Positions 16,719 to 25,494 of a stretch of 37,736 bases of DNA are shown piece after piece. This DNA is from Caenimonas sp. SL110 (GTDB taxonomy: Bacteria > Pseudomonadota > Gammaproteobacteria > Burkholderiales > Burkholderiaceae_C): positions 1 to 37,736 of the forward strand of contig NZ_JANU01000020.1 of assembly GCF_001044395.1 (NCBI RefSeq), written 5' to 3'. Position numbers and translations under genes: made by a program. How positions within the stretch are numbered: position 1 is the first letter of the stretch; every line of letters begins with the position of its first letter. The notes below the pieces were generated by a model that saw only the letters and a program-made list of their open reading frames with translations, searched no databases and had not been told where the DNA came from.

Positions 16719-17798
16719 TTACAGCTTCTGCGCCTGCATGAAGCGGTCGAAGGTGGACTCGGTGAAACGGAACCACAGGTTCTGGTCAGCGCGGAACTTC
16801 GCCAGGTCGGCGTAGATCTTCTTGAAGCTGTCGTTTTTGGCCGAGATTTCCTCGTAGATCGCGGTCGAGTGCTTGAACGCCTCGCTCATCATGTCCTGCG
16901 GGAACGGACGAAGCTTGGCGCCTGCACCGACCAGCTGCTTGAGCGCAATCGGGTTGCGGCCGTCGTACTTGGCCTGGATGTCGACCAGGGCCTGCGCGCT
17001 CGCGGCTTCGACGATGGCCTTGTTCTCAGCCGACAGCGAATCCCACGCCTTCTGGTTGATGAAGAAGTCCAGCTGTGCCGAACCTTCCCAGAAACCGGGG
17101 TAGTAGTAGTAAGGCGCGACCTTGTTGAAGCCCAGCTTCTGGTCATCGTAAGGACCGACCCATTCGGCGGCGTCGATCGTGCCCTTTTCGAGCGCGGTGT
17201 ACACCTCGCCGCCCGGCATGTTCATCGGGATTCCGCCCATGCGCTCGATGATCTTGCCTGCAAGGCCGGCGATGCGGAACTTCAGGCCCTTGACGTCCTT
17301 GCTGGACTTGATTTCCTTGCGAAACCAGCCGCCCATCTGCGCGCCGGTGTTACCGCCGGGGAAGTTGACGATGTTGTACTTGGCGTAGAACTCACGCATC
17401 AGCTTCAGGCCGTTGCCTTCGTGCATCCATGCGGTCATCTGGCGGCTGTTCAGGCCGAAGGGAATCGCGCATCCCAGGCTGAACGCTTCGTCCTTGCCGA
17501 AGAAGTAGTAAGGCGCGGTCTGCGCCATTTCAATCGAGCCTTGCTGCACGCCATCGACCACGCCGAAGGCCGGAACGATTTCGCCGGCGGCGTGGGTCGA
17601 GATTTCGAACTTGCCGCCCGACATGGCCTTGACGGACCTGGCGAACAGTTCAGCGCCGCCATACAGCGTGTCAAGCGACTTGGGAAAGCTCGATGCGAGG
17701 CGCCAGCGAATGGCGGCCTGTGCGTGTACAGCCGGTGCAATGCCCGACGCGAGCACGCCTGCGATTCCGGCATTCCTGATGAGTGCGCGACGATCCAT
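16719..17798 (-). CDS. TRAP substrate-binding protein, TakP/FcbT1-like, paralog A
   Basis: This is a periplasmic solute receptor for a TRAP transporter (COG4663), related to the 2-oxo-acid-binding TakP of Rhodobacter. I choose ATG 17798 (359 residues) because AAGGAGA lies 9 bp upstream and the protein then starts with a signal peptide, MDRRALIRNAGIAGVLASG...AVHAQ. The Arg-Arg pair followed by a modest hydrophobic stretch suggests Tat export. Family landmarks are WRLASSFPKSLDTLYGG, GGNTGAQMGGWFRKEI, ALEKGTIDAAEWVGPYDDQK and YYYYPGFWEG. A paralog of equal length lies directly upstream at 17954-19033, separated by a terminator. The cognate permeases are probably DctQM at 13937-16033. Substrate inferred as an alpha-keto or related organic acid. 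Confidence 0.93.
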   Translation of the reverse strand: MDRRALIRNAGIAGVLASGIAPAVHAQAAIRWRLASSFPKSLDTLYGGAELFARSVKAMSGGKFEISTHAAGEIVPAFGVVDGVQQGSIEMAQTAPYYFFGKDEAFSLGCAIPFGLNSRQMTAWMHEGNGLKLMREFYAKYNIVNFPGGNTGAQMGGWFRKEIKSSKDVKGLKFRIAGLAGKIIERMGGIPMNMPGGEVYTALEKGTIDAAEWVGPYDDQKLGFNKVAPYYYYPGFWEGSAQLDFFINQKAWDSLSAENKAIVEAASAQALVDIQAKYDGRNPIALKQLVGAGAKLRPFPQDMMSEAFKHSTAIYEEISAKNDSFKKIYADLAKFRADQNLWFRFTESTFDRFMQAQKL

Positions 17799-17907
17799 GG
17801 ATGAAATCTCCTTATTTGAATGAACCGTGGATGATGCGCACTCGCAGCGCGAAAGCCTTGCAGCTAGCTGGCAAGGGAAATCCCTTACGGACTTCGGGTC
17901 AGGACAT

Positions 17908-17934
17908 AAAAAAACCCGGCGACGCCGGGTTTTT
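17908..17934 (-). terminator. Intrinsic terminator between the two TRAP binding-protein genes
   Basis: The stem ACCCGGC/GCCGGGT with a 3-nt loop is flanked by A-runs on the left and T-runs on the right, so it can terminate in both directions. On the minus strand it follows the stop of paralog B at 17954 and carries a run of seven T. Paralog A is therefore probably transcribed from its own promoter, or by read-through. Confidence 0.85.
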
Positions 17935-17953
17935 GTGATCTGGCGGAAATCGC

Positions 17954-19033
17954 TCAGAGTTTCTGGGCCTGCATGAAGCGGTCGAAGGTGGCCTCGGTGA
18001 AGCGGAACCACAGGTTCTGGTCGGCACGGAACTTGGAGAAGTCGGCGTAGATCTTCTTCCAGTCTTCGTTCTTGGTGTTGAGCTCGTCGTACAGGCCCAT
18101 CGCTGCCTTGAACGCGGCGTTCATCATGTCAGCCGGGAACGGACGCAGCTTGGTGCCAGCGCCCACGAGCTGCTTGAGCGCGCCCGGATTGAGCACGTCG
18201 TAGCGGGCCTGCATGACGTTGTGGGCCAGGGCCGAAGCGGCTTCGATGATGGCCTTGTTCTCGGCCGACAGCGCATTGAATGCCTTGTCGTTGATGAAGA
18301 AGTCCAGCTCGGGGCCGCCTTCCCACCAGCCGGGGTAGTAGTAGAACGGTGCGACCTTGTTGAAGCCGAGCTTCTGGTCATCGTATGGGCCTACCCACTC
18401 GGCGGCATCGATCGTGCCCTTTTCGAGGGCCGTGTAGATTTCGCCGCCAGGGATGTTTTGCGGCACGCCGCCGATGCGCTCGAGCACCTTGCCGCCGAAG
18501 CCGCCGATACGCACCTTCAGGCCCTTAACGTCAGCCAGGGACTTGATTTCCTTGCGGTACCAGCCGCCCATCTGCGCGCCGGTGTTGCCACCGACAAAGT
18601 TGATCATGTTGTACTTGGCGTAGAACTCGCGCATGAGCTTCATGCCGTTGCCTTCGTACATCCAGGCCGACATCTGGCGGCTGTTCAGGCCGAACGGAAT
18701 TGCACAGCCCAGAGCGAACGCCTCGTTCTTGCCGAAGAAATAGTACGGCGCCGTGTGGCACATCTCGACCGAGCCCTGTTGCACCGCATCCACCACACCA
18801 AACGGCGGCGTGATTTCGGCAGCGGCGTGAACCGAGATTTCGAACTTGCCACCGGACATGGCCTTGACGGCGTTGGAGAACGTGACAGCCGCGCCGTAGA
18901 TCGTGTCGAGAGCCTTCGGAAAGCTCGACGACAGGCGCCAGCGGATGGCGGCCTGTGCGTGAACCGCGGGGGCTACGCCGGCGGCCAGCACGCCGGCGAT
19001 GCCGGCGTTCTTGATGAGTGATCGACGATCCAT
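17954..19033 (-). CDS. TRAP substrate-binding protein, TakP/FcbT1-like, paralog B
   Basis: This is a second periplasmic TRAP receptor of exactly the same length (359 residues) as its neighbour and with long near-identical stretches: GCAIPFGLNSRQM, ALEKGTIDAAEWVGPYDDQK and FRADQNLWFRFTE. It has the same Tat-like start, MDRRSLIKNAGIAGVLAAG, and a strong ribosome-binding site (CAGGAGC) upstream. In TakP the ligand is held with a sodium ion by residues around the YYYYPGWWEG and GGNTGAQMGGWYRKE blocks, both present here. The differences between A and B (for example EIVPAFGVVDGV versus EITPPFGVVDAV) may alter specificity or reflect dosage. The pair looks like a tandem duplication. Confidence 0.93.
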   Translation of the reverse strand: MDRRSLIKNAGIAGVLAAGVAPAVHAQAAIRWRLSSSFPKALDTIYGAAVTFSNAVKAMSGGKFEISVHAAAEITPPFGVVDAVQQGSVEMCHTAPYYFFGKNEAFALGCAIPFGLNSRQMSAWMYEGNGMKLMREFYAKYNMINFVGGNTGAQMGGWYRKEIKSLADVKGLKVRIGGFGGKVLERIGGVPQNIPGGEIYTALEKGTIDAAEWVGPYDDQKLGFNKVAPFYYYPGWWEGGPELDFFINDKAFNALSAENKAIIEAASALAHNVMQARYDVLNPGALKQLVGAGTKLRPFPADMMNAAFKAAMGLYDELNTKNEDWKKIYADFSKFRADQNLWFRFTEATFDRFMQAQKL

Positions 19034-19048
19034 GTGATGCGCTCCTGG

Positions 19049-19088
19049 TGTTTTAAAACATTGCGTCGTGGCTGACGGTTTCGTCAGC
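19049..19088. promoter_or_regulatory. Palindrome and hairpin in leader of TRAP binding-protein gene
   Basis: TGTTTTAAAACA (19049-19060) is a perfect 12-bp palindrome 16 bp upstream of the start codon at 19033. Next to it GCTGACG-GTTT-CGTCAGC (19071-19088) is a perfect 7-bp hairpin. Both lie in the probable leader or promoter of the minus-strand TRAP receptor gene and could be an operator and an RNA structure. No regulator gene adjoins. Confidence 0.4.
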
Positions 19089-19216
19089 TCAACGAACGCA
19101 TTCTAGGAACGCGGCCACTTTGGTATTCAGGGGTTTTCCCTTGCGCAAGCTTTAGTTACTTGCACTCTGTCAGCAAATATTCAGAAAGCCGATACGGCAG
19201 GGCCCGCAGGCAATTG

Positions 19217-21124
19217 CTACGCAACCGCCTTGAGAACAGCGTGCTGACGCGCGGCCAAAGCGCCAAAGCGCGCGCGGATCGATGCCTCGATCCCGGAGGC
19301 ATCGAGACCTTGCATGGCCAGCAGCTTGACCGGATCGCCATGCGCGATGAACTCGTCGCGCAGCCCCAGCTGGAGCACCGGCTTCACCACGCCGGCTGCC
19401 TGCAACGCTTCGCAGACTGCGCTGCCGGCCCCGCCCATGATCGCGCCCTCTTCCACCGTCACCAGCGCGTCATGCGACGCCGCGATTTCAAGCAGCAGCG
19501 CGGTGTCCAGAGGCTTGGCCCATCGCATGTTGACCACCGTTGCATCGACACGCTCCGCGGCGGCCAGCGCCGGATACAGCATCGTGCCGAAACACAGGAT
19601 GGCGATGCCTTGCGACGCGCCATCGGCAGCCGCATGACGCGTACGACGCACCTCGCCCTTGCCATAGGCCAACGGCTCCAGGCCGGGCTCAATCGCCACG
19701 CCTGCACCTGCGCCGCGCGGGTAGCGCACGGCAACCGGGTGATCCTGATGGAACGCCGTGGTCAGCAGCTTGCGGCATTCGTTTTCGTCGGCAGGACACG
19801 CCACGGCCATGTTCGGGATGCAGCGCAGGAACGCAATGTCGTAAGCGCCGGCATGGGTTGCGCCGTCGGCACCGACGAGGCCCGCGCGGTCCAGCGCAAA
19901 CACGACCGGCAGGTTCTGCAGGGCCACGTCGTGAATCAGCTGGTCATAGCCGCGCTGCAGGAAGGTGGAATAGATCGCGACGACTGGCTTCATGCCTTCG
20001 CACGCGAGGCCCGCGGCGAAGGTCACCGCGTGCTGCTCGGCGATGCCGACGTCGAAGTACCGGTCTGGAAAGCGCTTCTCGAATTCGACCATGCCGGAGC
20101 CTTCGCGCATGGCCGGCGTGATGCCGACCAGCCGCGCATCCTTGGCGGCCATGTCGCACAGCCAGTGCCCGAAAACCTGCGTGAATGTCGTCTTGCCCGG
20201 CGATGCAGGCGGCGTCAGTCCCACGGCCGGATCGAACTTGCCGGGACCGTGGTAGGCGACAGGGTCGGCCTCGGCCAGCTTGTAGCCCTGGCCCTTCTTG
20301 GTGACGACATGCAGGAACTGCGGGCCCTTGAGCAGCTTGATGTTCTCAAGCGTGGGAATCAGCGATTCGAGGTCGTGCCCGTCGATGGGGCCGATGTAGT
20401 TGAAGCCGAATTTTTCGAACAGCGTGGCAGGCACCACCATGCCCTTGGCATGTTCTTCAAAACGCTTGGCCAGCTCGAACAATGGAGGCGCAACCTTGAG
20501 CACGTTCTTGCCGACGTTCTTGGCGGTTGCATAAAACCGGCCGCTCATGAGCTGAGCCAGGTAACGGTTGAGCGCGCCCACCGGCGGGCTGATCGACATG
20601 TCGTTGTCGTTGAGGATCACCAGCAGGTCGGCCTCTGCGACGCCGCCGTTGTTGAGCGCCTCGAACGCCATGCCGGCGCTCATCGCGCCGTCGCCGATCA
20701 CGGCGATCGCCTTGCGGTCCTCGCCCTTGATCTTGGCGGCGAGCGCCATGCCGAGCGCGGCAGAAATGCTGGTGGACGAATGCGCCGTGCCGAAGGTGTC
20801 GTAGTCGCTCTCGTCTCGTTGCGGAAAGCCCGACAGCCCGCCGAGCTGGCGCAGCGACTCCATGCGATCGCGCCGACCCGTGAGGATCTTGTGCGGGTAG
20901 GTCTGGTGACCCACGTCCCACACGATGCGGTCGTAGGGCGTGTTGAAGACGTAGTGCAGCGCGATCGTCAGCTCCACCGTACCGAGGTTGGAACTGAGGT
21001 GGCCGCCGGTCTTGGACACGCTGTCGAGCAGGTACGCACGCAGCTCATCGGCCAGCGGGGTCAACTCCGTGCGCGCGAGCTTGCGCAGGTCTGCAGGGTC
21101 GTTGATGGTTTGAAGCAATGACAT
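19217..21124 (-). CDS. dxs: 1-deoxy-D-xylulose-5-phosphate synthase
   Basis: This enzyme condenses pyruvate and glyceraldehyde 3-phosphate to DXP using thiamine diphosphate, the first step of the MEP isoprenoid pathway. I choose ATG 21124 ([17 protein letters not shown]), giving 635 residues, the normal Dxs length; the open frame extends further upstream but that part is not homologous. ThDP-binding motif GDGAMSAG is at 144-151, followed by [10 protein letters not shown]. Substrate motifs are [11 protein letters not shown] (38-48), [16 protein letters not shown] and, in the transketolase-like pyrimidine domain, [15 protein letters not shown]. The transketolase C-terminal domain completes the chain. 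It is downstream of ispA by 16 bp in the xseB-ispA-dxs operon. Confidence 0.97.
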   Translation of the reverse strand: MSLLQTINDPADLRKLARTELTPLADELRAYLLDSVSKTGGHLSSNLGTVELTIALHYVFNTPYDRIVWDVGHQTYPHKILTGRRDRMESLRQLGGLSGFPQRDESDYDTFGTAHSSTSISAALGMALAAKIKGEDRKAIAVIGDGAMSAGMAFEALNNGGVAEADLLVILNDNDMSISPPVGALNRYLAQLMSGRFYATAKNVGKNVLKVAPPLFELAKRFEEHAKGMVVPATLFEKFGFNYIGPIDGHDLESLIPTLENIKLLKGPQFLHVVTKKGQGYKLAEADPVAYHGPGKFDPAVGLTPPASPGKTTFTQVFGHWLCDMAAKDARLVGITPAMREGSGMVEFEKRFPDRYFDVGIAEQHAVTFAAGLACEGMKPVVAIYSTFLQRGYDQLIHDVALQNLPVVFALDRAGLVGADGATHAGAYDIAFLRCIPNMAVACPADENECRKLLTTAFHQDHPVAVRYPRGAGAGVAIEPGLEPLAYGKGEVRRTRHAAADGASQGIAILCFGTMLYPALAAAERVDATVVNMRWAKPLDTALLLEIAASHDALVTVEEGAIMGGAGSAVCEALQAAGVVKPVLQLGLRDEFIAHGDPVKLLAMQGLDASGIEASIRARFGALAARQHAVLKAVA

Positions 21125-21140
21125 CTTTTGTTGCGGCTTT

Positions 21141-22031
21141 TCAGCTGTCCCTGTTGACCACCATCCGGGCCAGCGCCTCGAGTGCAGTGGTGTCGGCGAG
21201 GCCGCTTTCGCGCAACGACGCCTGCGCCTGAGCCAGCAGTTCCTGGGCATGATCGCGCGAGCGCTCCAGGCCCAGCAGCGAAACAAAGGTGGGCTTGTCC
21301 TGGGCGGCGTCCTTGCCGGCTGTCTTGCCGAGCGTCGCCGAATCGGCCGTGACGTCCAGGATGTCATCGACGACCTGGAACGCCAGTCCCACGGCGGCGC
21401 CGTACGACTGCAGGGCTGATTGCGCGACTGCCGACAACTGGCCACATGCCGCGCCCATCATCACACTGCCCTGCAGCAGTGCGCCTGTCTTGCGCTTGTG
21501 CATTTCCCGCAGCTGCTTTTCAGTGAGGTTCAGGCCGACGCTGGCCAGGTCGATGGCCTGTCCGCCTGCCATGCCGTCGTGGCCCGCTGCTTTTGCCAGC
21601 AGGCGGCACAGGCCGGCCTGTATCGAGGCGTCAATGGCCGGATCGTCGGGTGTGAGCAACTCGAATGCGAGAGCTTGCAGCGCATCGCCGGCGAGCAGCG
21701 CCTGCGCCTGGCCGTACTTGACGTGTACCGTGGGTTTGCCGCGCCGCATGACATCGTTGTCCATGCAGGGCATGTCGTCGTGGACCAGCGAGTACGCATG
21801 GATGAGTTCAACCGCGCAGGCCGCGCGAAGGGCTGCAGCCGGGTTGCCGCCCACGGCCTCGCTGGCTGCCAGCACCAGGAGCGGCCGAAGCCGCTTGCCG
21901 CCATCGAGAACCGCATAGCGCATGGCATCGCCCAGCGCCGCGGGAGCGTCGTCGACCACCCATTCGGACAGCGCCTGCTCCACCTGGGAAAGCCGCGCGC
22001 GGCTCCAGTGCGAAAGATCGAATGCGGGCAT
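21141..22031 (-). CDS. ispA: Farnesyl diphosphate synthase (polyprenyl synthetase)
   Basis: This enzyme builds geranyl and farnesyl diphosphate from IPP and DMAPP, supplying quinones, undecaprenyl carriers and hopanoids. The ATG at 22031 shares one base with the xseB stop (TAATG), giving 296 residues; an ATG at 22046 is also possible. The family motifs are complete: GGKRLRP (44-50), the first Asp-rich motif DDMPCMDND (85-93) with the RRGKP that follows, and the second Asp-rich motif as [11 protein letters not shown] near residue 222. GxxFQ-type sequence (GLAFQVVDD) is present. The compact DDxxxxD first motif fits bacterial short-chain FPP synthases. Confidence 0.96.
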   Translation of the reverse strand: MPAFDLSHWSRARLSQVEQALSEWVVDDAPAALGDAMRYAVLDGGKRLRPLLVLAASEAVGGNPAAALRAACAVELIHAYSLVHDDMPCMDNDVMRRGKPTVHVKYGQAQALLAGDALQALAFELLTPDDPAIDASIQAGLCRLLAKAAGHDGMAGGQAIDLASVGLNLTEKQLREMHKRKTGALLQGSVMMGAACGQLSAVAQSALQSYGAAVGLAFQVVDDILDVTADSATLGKTAGKDAAQDKPTFVSLLGLERSRDHAQELLAQAQASLRESGLADTTALEALARMVVNRDS

Positions 22032-22258
22032 TACTCTTGTGTCCACGGCTTGAGCACGCCTTCATCGAGGACCTTGACCTGTTGCTCGACCGCCTGCAAT
22101 TTGTCACGGCAAAACGCAAGCAGCTCGGCGCCGCGCTGGTAGCCGGCCAGCAATTGCTCGAGCGGCAGCTGACCCGACTCGATGCGGCCGACCAGTTGCT
22201 CGAGTTCTTCGAGCGCCGCCTCGTAACTGGCTGGGGATTTGAACGGGGCCTGGGTCAT
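22031..22258 (-). CDS. xseB: Exodeoxyribonuclease VII small subunit
   Basis: This is the small helical subunit of exonuclease VII, which degrades single-stranded DNA with XseA. The 75 residues start at ATG 22258 ([20 protein letters not shown]) and contain the whole family pattern: [39 protein letters not shown], and the C-terminal helix ending LDEGVLKP. The open frame continues upstream to 22441, but those codons cover the terminator and are not part of the conserved protein. It is the first gene of xseB-ispA-dxs, an arrangement common in proteobacteria, and is divergent from the Rieske oxygenase gene. Confidence 0.95.
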   Translation of the reverse strand: MTQAPFKSPASYEAALEELEQLVGRIESGQLPLEQLLAGYQRGAELLAFCRDKLQAVEQQVKVLDEGVLKPWTQE

Positions 22259-22363
22259 GGAAGGTGAGGACTGCAAACCCTCGATTCTAGGGGCGTGGTC
22301 CCTTTGAAAAGTAACGCGCACCACTTGATTGACCGGCACCCGCCCCAAGATGACGCTGGAGGG

Positions 22364-22369
22364 TACAAT
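22364..22369 (+). promoter_or_regulatory. Possible -10 element upstream of Rieske oxygenase
   Basis: TACAAT at 22364-22369 is a good -10 hexamer in the xseB/Rieske divergent spacer. No matching -35 lies at 16-18 bp upstream. If used, transcription would start only a few bases before the strong hairpin at 22383, which is unusual. Confidence 0.3.
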
Positions 22370-22382
22370 CCCCTTCCCTTTG

Positions 22383-22407
22383 AAACCGGGTTTGACCCGG
22401 TTTTTTT
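22383..22407 (+). terminator. Strong intrinsic terminator in leader region of Rieske oxygenase gene
   Basis: AAACCGGGT (22383-22391) pairs perfectly with ACCCGGTTT (22395-22403) across a TTG loop, followed by T-run to 22407. It is oriented to stop plus-strand transcription about 95 bp before the Rieske oxygenase start, although no plus-strand gene lies upstream for more than 5 kb. It may be an attenuator, or end a short or antisense RNA. Confidence 0.75.
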
Positions 22408-22502
22408 GTGGGTGTTTCCCCGTATTTTTTCGCCGCGCCATTCCTTACCCGATATGCGCTTCCCTGCCCCTTCATAGGGGGAGTCTCTAGGTCAGGTCAC
22501 CC

Positions 22503-23660
22503 ATGTCTGATTTAAGTCTTCAACTGCAGCAGGCCGCAAGCCAACTACCAGTTTCCAGCTACTTCGATGAGGCGCTTTTCGCGCGCGAGAAAGAAGCTGT
22601 CTTCCAGCGCGGGCCCCGTTATGTGGGGCACCAGCTGAGCGTTCCGTACACCGGCGACTACTACGCACTCCCCCAGGAAGGCGAAGGCCGCGCCCTGCTG
22701 CGCACACCGCAGGGCGTCGAGCTCATCTCCAACGTCTGCAGGCACCGCCAGGCCGTCATCCTCAAGGGCCGTGGTTCGCTGGAAGGCAACCGCGCCTCCG
22801 GCGGCAACATCGTGTGTCCCTTGCACCGCTGGACCTACAGCGGCGGCGCAGCCAGCGGCGTCCCGGCCGGCACGCTGCTGGGCGCACCGCACTTTGCCCA
22901 GGACCCTTGCCTCAACCTCAACAATTACAAGTTGCAGGAATGGAACGGCTTGCTGTTTGAAGGCAGTGGGCGCGACGTTGCAGCCGACCTCGCGGGCATG
23001 GGCCCCAAGGCCGATCTCGACTTCAGCGGCATGGTGCTCGACCGGGTCGAGATGCACGAGTGCAACTACAACTGGAAGACCTTCATCGAGGTCTATCTGG
23101 AGGACTACCACGTGGGTCCGTTCCATCCGGGCCTGGGCAGCATGGTCAGCTGCGAGGACCTGCGCTGGGAGTTCAAGGACAACTATTCGGTGCAGACCGT
23201 GGGCGTCGCCAACCGGCTGGGCAAGGCCGGCAGCCCGGTGTACGAGCGCTGGGAAAAGGCGCTGCTGCAGTACCGCAATGGCGAGCAGCCCAAGTACGGT
23301 GCGATCTGGCTCACCTACTACCCGCACATCATGGTCGAGTGGTATCCGCACGTGCTCACCGTCTCCACGCTGCACCCCATCGGGCCGCAAAAGACAATGA
23401 ACATGGTCGAGTTCTACTACCCCGAAGAAATCGCCGCGTTCGAGCGCGAGTTCGTCGAGGCACAACAGGCGGCCTACATGGAAACCTGCATCGAGGACGA
23501 CGAGATTGCGCTGCGCATGGACGCGGGCCGCAAGGCCCTGATGCAGCGCGGCGACAACGAAGTCGGCCCCTACCAGAGCCCCATGGAAGACGGCATGCAG
23601 CACTTCCACGAGTGGTATCGCGGCCGCATGGACTTTGACCACCCTCGGCTCGTAGCCTGA
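22503..23660 (+). CDS. Rieske nonheme iron oxygenase, alpha subunit
   Basis: This is a probable ring-hydroxylating or related oxygenase of 385 residues. The Rieske [2Fe-2S] ligands are Cys79-Arg-His81 and Cys105-Pro-Leu-His108 (CRH and CPLHRW), with an unusually Gly-rich 23-residue linker between them. The mononuclear iron site is in the block LEDYHVGPFHPGL (Asp201, His203, His208), preceded by NWKTFIEVY. A third ligand would be an Asp in the C-terminal part (DDEIALRMDAGR region). No beta subunit, ferredoxin or reductase gene adjoins, so electrons must come from elsewhere. It is divergent from xseB-ispA-dxs, a neighbourhood I recall in other Burkholderiales. Substrate unknown. Confidence 0.92.
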   Translation: MSDLSLQLQQAASQLPVSSYFDEALFAREKEAVFQRGPRYVGHQLSVPYTGDYYALPQEGEGRALLRTPQGVELISNVCRHRQAVILKGRGSLEGNRASGGNIVCPLHRWTYSGGAASGVPAGTLLGAPHFAQDPCLNLNNYKLQEWNGLLFEGSGRDVAADLAGMGPKADLDFSGMVLDRVEMHECNYNWKTFIEVYLEDYHVGPFHPGLGSMVSCEDLRWEFKDNYSVQTVGVANRLGKAGSPVYERWEKALLQYRNGEQPKYGAIWLTYYPHIMVEWYPHVLTVSTLHPIGPQKTMNMVEFYYPEEIAAFEREFVEAQQAAYMETCIEDDEIALRMDAGRKALMQRGDNEVGPYQSPMEDGMQHFHEWYRGRMDFDHPRLVA

Positions 23661-23692
23661 GCTACAGGCCGAACGAGGCCGAAAGCGCGCTG

Positions 23693-24592
23693 ATGCAGGC
23701 TCTGTGGATGGTGCTGGCCTCGTTGTTCTTTGCCACGATGGCCGTGTGCGTGAAGTTCGCCTCCAGCGGTTTCAACAGCTCCGAGCTGGTGTTCTGGCGC
23801 GGCCTGATCGGCGTGGCGCTGCTGTGGATGCTGGCCCGGCGCCAGGGCGTGACCCTCGCCACCCGCAACGGTGGCATGCACGCATGGCGCAGCATGGTCG
23901 GGGTGATCTCGCTGGGCATGTGGTTCTACGCAATCCGCTACCTGCCCCTGGCAACCGCCATGACCCTCAACTACATGAGCAGCGTCTGGGTGGCGGTCTT
24001 TCTCATCGGCGGCGCATTGCTGGCGTGGAACCCTCGCGAGAACTCCAGGGCACCGCTCAGCCAGGGGCCGCTGGTCATCACTGTTCTGGCCGGGTTTGCA
24101 GGCGTCGTGTTGATGCTGCGCCCGACCATCGACCAGAACCAGCTCTTTGCGGGCCTGATCGGATTGCTCTCTGGCCTGACGGCCGCGTTCGCCTACATGC
24201 AGGTGATGGCGCTGGGCAAGGTGGGCGAGCCAGAGACGCGCACTGTCTTTTATTTTGCGGTCGGCTCTGCCGTGGGCGGTTTGCTGGGCATGGGTGTAGA
24301 AGGTGTGTCTCCCTGGGATTGGAAGCACGCCGTCTGGCTGGTGCCGATGGCCGTGCTGGCGACCCTCGGACAGCTGTGCCTGACCCGGGCCTACAACCAC
24401 GGCGCAACGCTGGTCGTGGTGAGCCTGCAGTACTTCGGACTGGTCTTCGGCGCGATCTTCAGCCTGACACTTTTTGGGGATCACATCACGCCACTGGGCT
24501 GGGCCGGCATGGGCCTGATCGTTGCCAGCGGTATCGGTGCCACCGTGTTGCGCGCCCGTGCAGCACCGCACGCGCCGGCCGATGAACACTGA
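23693..24592 (+). CDS. EamA/DMT-superfamily transporter
   Basis: This is an inner-membrane exporter of the drug/metabolite transporter superfamily. The 299 residues contain about ten hydrophobic helices arranged as two EamA repeats (about 2-135 and 148-288). The N-terminal half begins MQALWMVLASLFFATMAVCV, with the repeat signature ELVFWRGLIGVALL and AMTLNYMSSVWVAVF. The C-terminal half has LCLTRAYNHGATLVVVSLQY. It starts 32 bp after the Rieske oxygenase stop and ends 11 bp before the sulfurtransferase start, so the three are probably co-transcribed. Members export amino acids, purines or other metabolites; the substrate here cannot be predicted. Confidence 0.92.
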   Translation: MQALWMVLASLFFATMAVCVKFASSGFNSSELVFWRGLIGVALLWMLARRQGVTLATRNGGMHAWRSMVGVISLGMWFYAIRYLPLATAMTLNYMSSVWVAVFLIGGALLAWNPRENSRAPLSQGPLVITVLAGFAGVVLMLRPTIDQNQLFAGLIGLLSGLTAAFAYMQVMALGKVGEPETRTVFYFAVGSAVGGLLGMGVEGVSPWDWKHAVWLVPMAVLATLGQLCLTRAYNHGATLVVVSLQYFGLVFGAIFSLTLFGDHITPLGWAGMGLIVASGIGATVLRARAAPHAPADEH

Positions 24593-24603
24593 TAATTTGC
24601 TCC

Positions 24604-25491
24604 ATGAAAACCATCCTCATTTCCGTTGAAGAGTTCATGGCCCTGCAGGCGTCTGCCACGCCGCACATGGTGTTCGACTGCACGTTCGACCTGATGAATC
24701 CAGCCTCGGGGCAAGAGCAGTACGACAAGGCGCACATACCGGGCGCGGTGTACGCAAACCTCGACACGACGCTCAGCGACCAGGGGACGCTCGATCCGTC
24801 GGGAACGCTGGTGCCAAGCGCCGATGCGGCCTCGGGCGGGCGTCATCCCTTGCCCAGCCGAGAGACATTTGCGGTGTGGCTTTCCAGCGTGGGCTTTGCC
24901 AACGACATGCAGGCTGTCGTTTACGACCGCAACGGCGCCAACTATTGCGGCCGCCTGTGGTGGATGCTCAAGTGGGCCGGCCATGACGCAGTGGCCGTGC
25001 TCGATGGTGGCCTGCAGGCCTGGCAGGCAGCAGGAGGCGAAGTGACCGACGCACCAGAGCCCGCGCACTTCCAGTCCAATTTCAGGCTCGGCGAGCCCCT
25101 GCGCAAGCTCGCCGTGACGGCCGATGTCGAGCAGGGCCTCGCAACTTCGGCACAAACCGTGATCGACGCGCGAGCCGCGCCTCGCTTCAGGGGCGAGGTC
25201 GAGCCGCTGGACCCGGTGGCCGGACACATCCCCGGCGCGCTCAACCGGCCCTTCAGCCTGAACATCGGCGCGGACGGCCGCTTCAAGCCTGCGGCGCAGC
25301 TGAAGTCCGAGTTCGAGCAGCTGCTAGCAGGGCGTGAAGCAGGCACCGTCGTGCATCACTGCGGCAGTGGCGTGAGCGCTGTCCCCAACCTCATCGCGAT
25401 GGAGGTCGCAGGCTACCCGCCGCAGGCCCTCTACGCGGGCAGCTGGAGCGAGTGGTGCCGCGACCCCAAGCGGCCCGTCGAAAAAGGCTAG
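24604..25491 (+). CDS. Sulfurtransferase, two rhodanese domains (3-mercaptopyruvate type)
   Basis: This enzyme transfers sulfane sulfur via a cysteine persulfide. The 295 residues contain two rhodanese domains: an inactive N-terminal one (about 5-145, DKAHIPGAVYANLD and VVYDRNGANYCGRLWWML) and a catalytic C-terminal one (about 165-290). The active loop is HHCGSGVSA with Cys253. CGSGV(T/S) is the mercaptopyruvate sulfurtransferase pattern, whereas thiosulfate sulfurtransferases have CRKGVT. GHIPGALNRPFSLN is the conserved CH2-type motif. It may supply sulfur for cofactor, tRNA or cyanide metabolism. It ends three bases before the convergent DUF1080 gene. Confidence 0.93.
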   Translation: MKTILISVEEFMALQASATPHMVFDCTFDLMNPASGQEQYDKAHIPGAVYANLDTTLSDQGTLDPSGTLVPSADAASGGRHPLPSRETFAVWLSSVGFANDMQAVVYDRNGANYCGRLWWMLKWAGHDAVAVLDGGLQAWQAAGGEVTDAPEPAHFQSNFRLGEPLRKLAVTADVEQGLATSAQTVIDARAAPRFRGEVEPLDPVAGHIPGALNRPFSLNIGADGRFKPAAQLKSEFEQLLAGREAGTVVHHCGSGVSAVPNLIAMEVAGYPPQALYAGSWSEWCRDPKRPVEKG

Positions 25492-25494
25492 GCG

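Noticed and set aside
19160..21121. 653-codon plus-strand open frame opposite dxs
   Set aside because: It is the complement of a textbook Dxs gene; the sequence is Arg/His-rich and lacks domains.
22259..22441. N-terminal extension of xseB to 22441
   Set aside because: The added codons are not conserved in XseB, are Lys/Arg-rich and run through a terminator hairpin; MTQAPFKSP at 22258 matches the family length.
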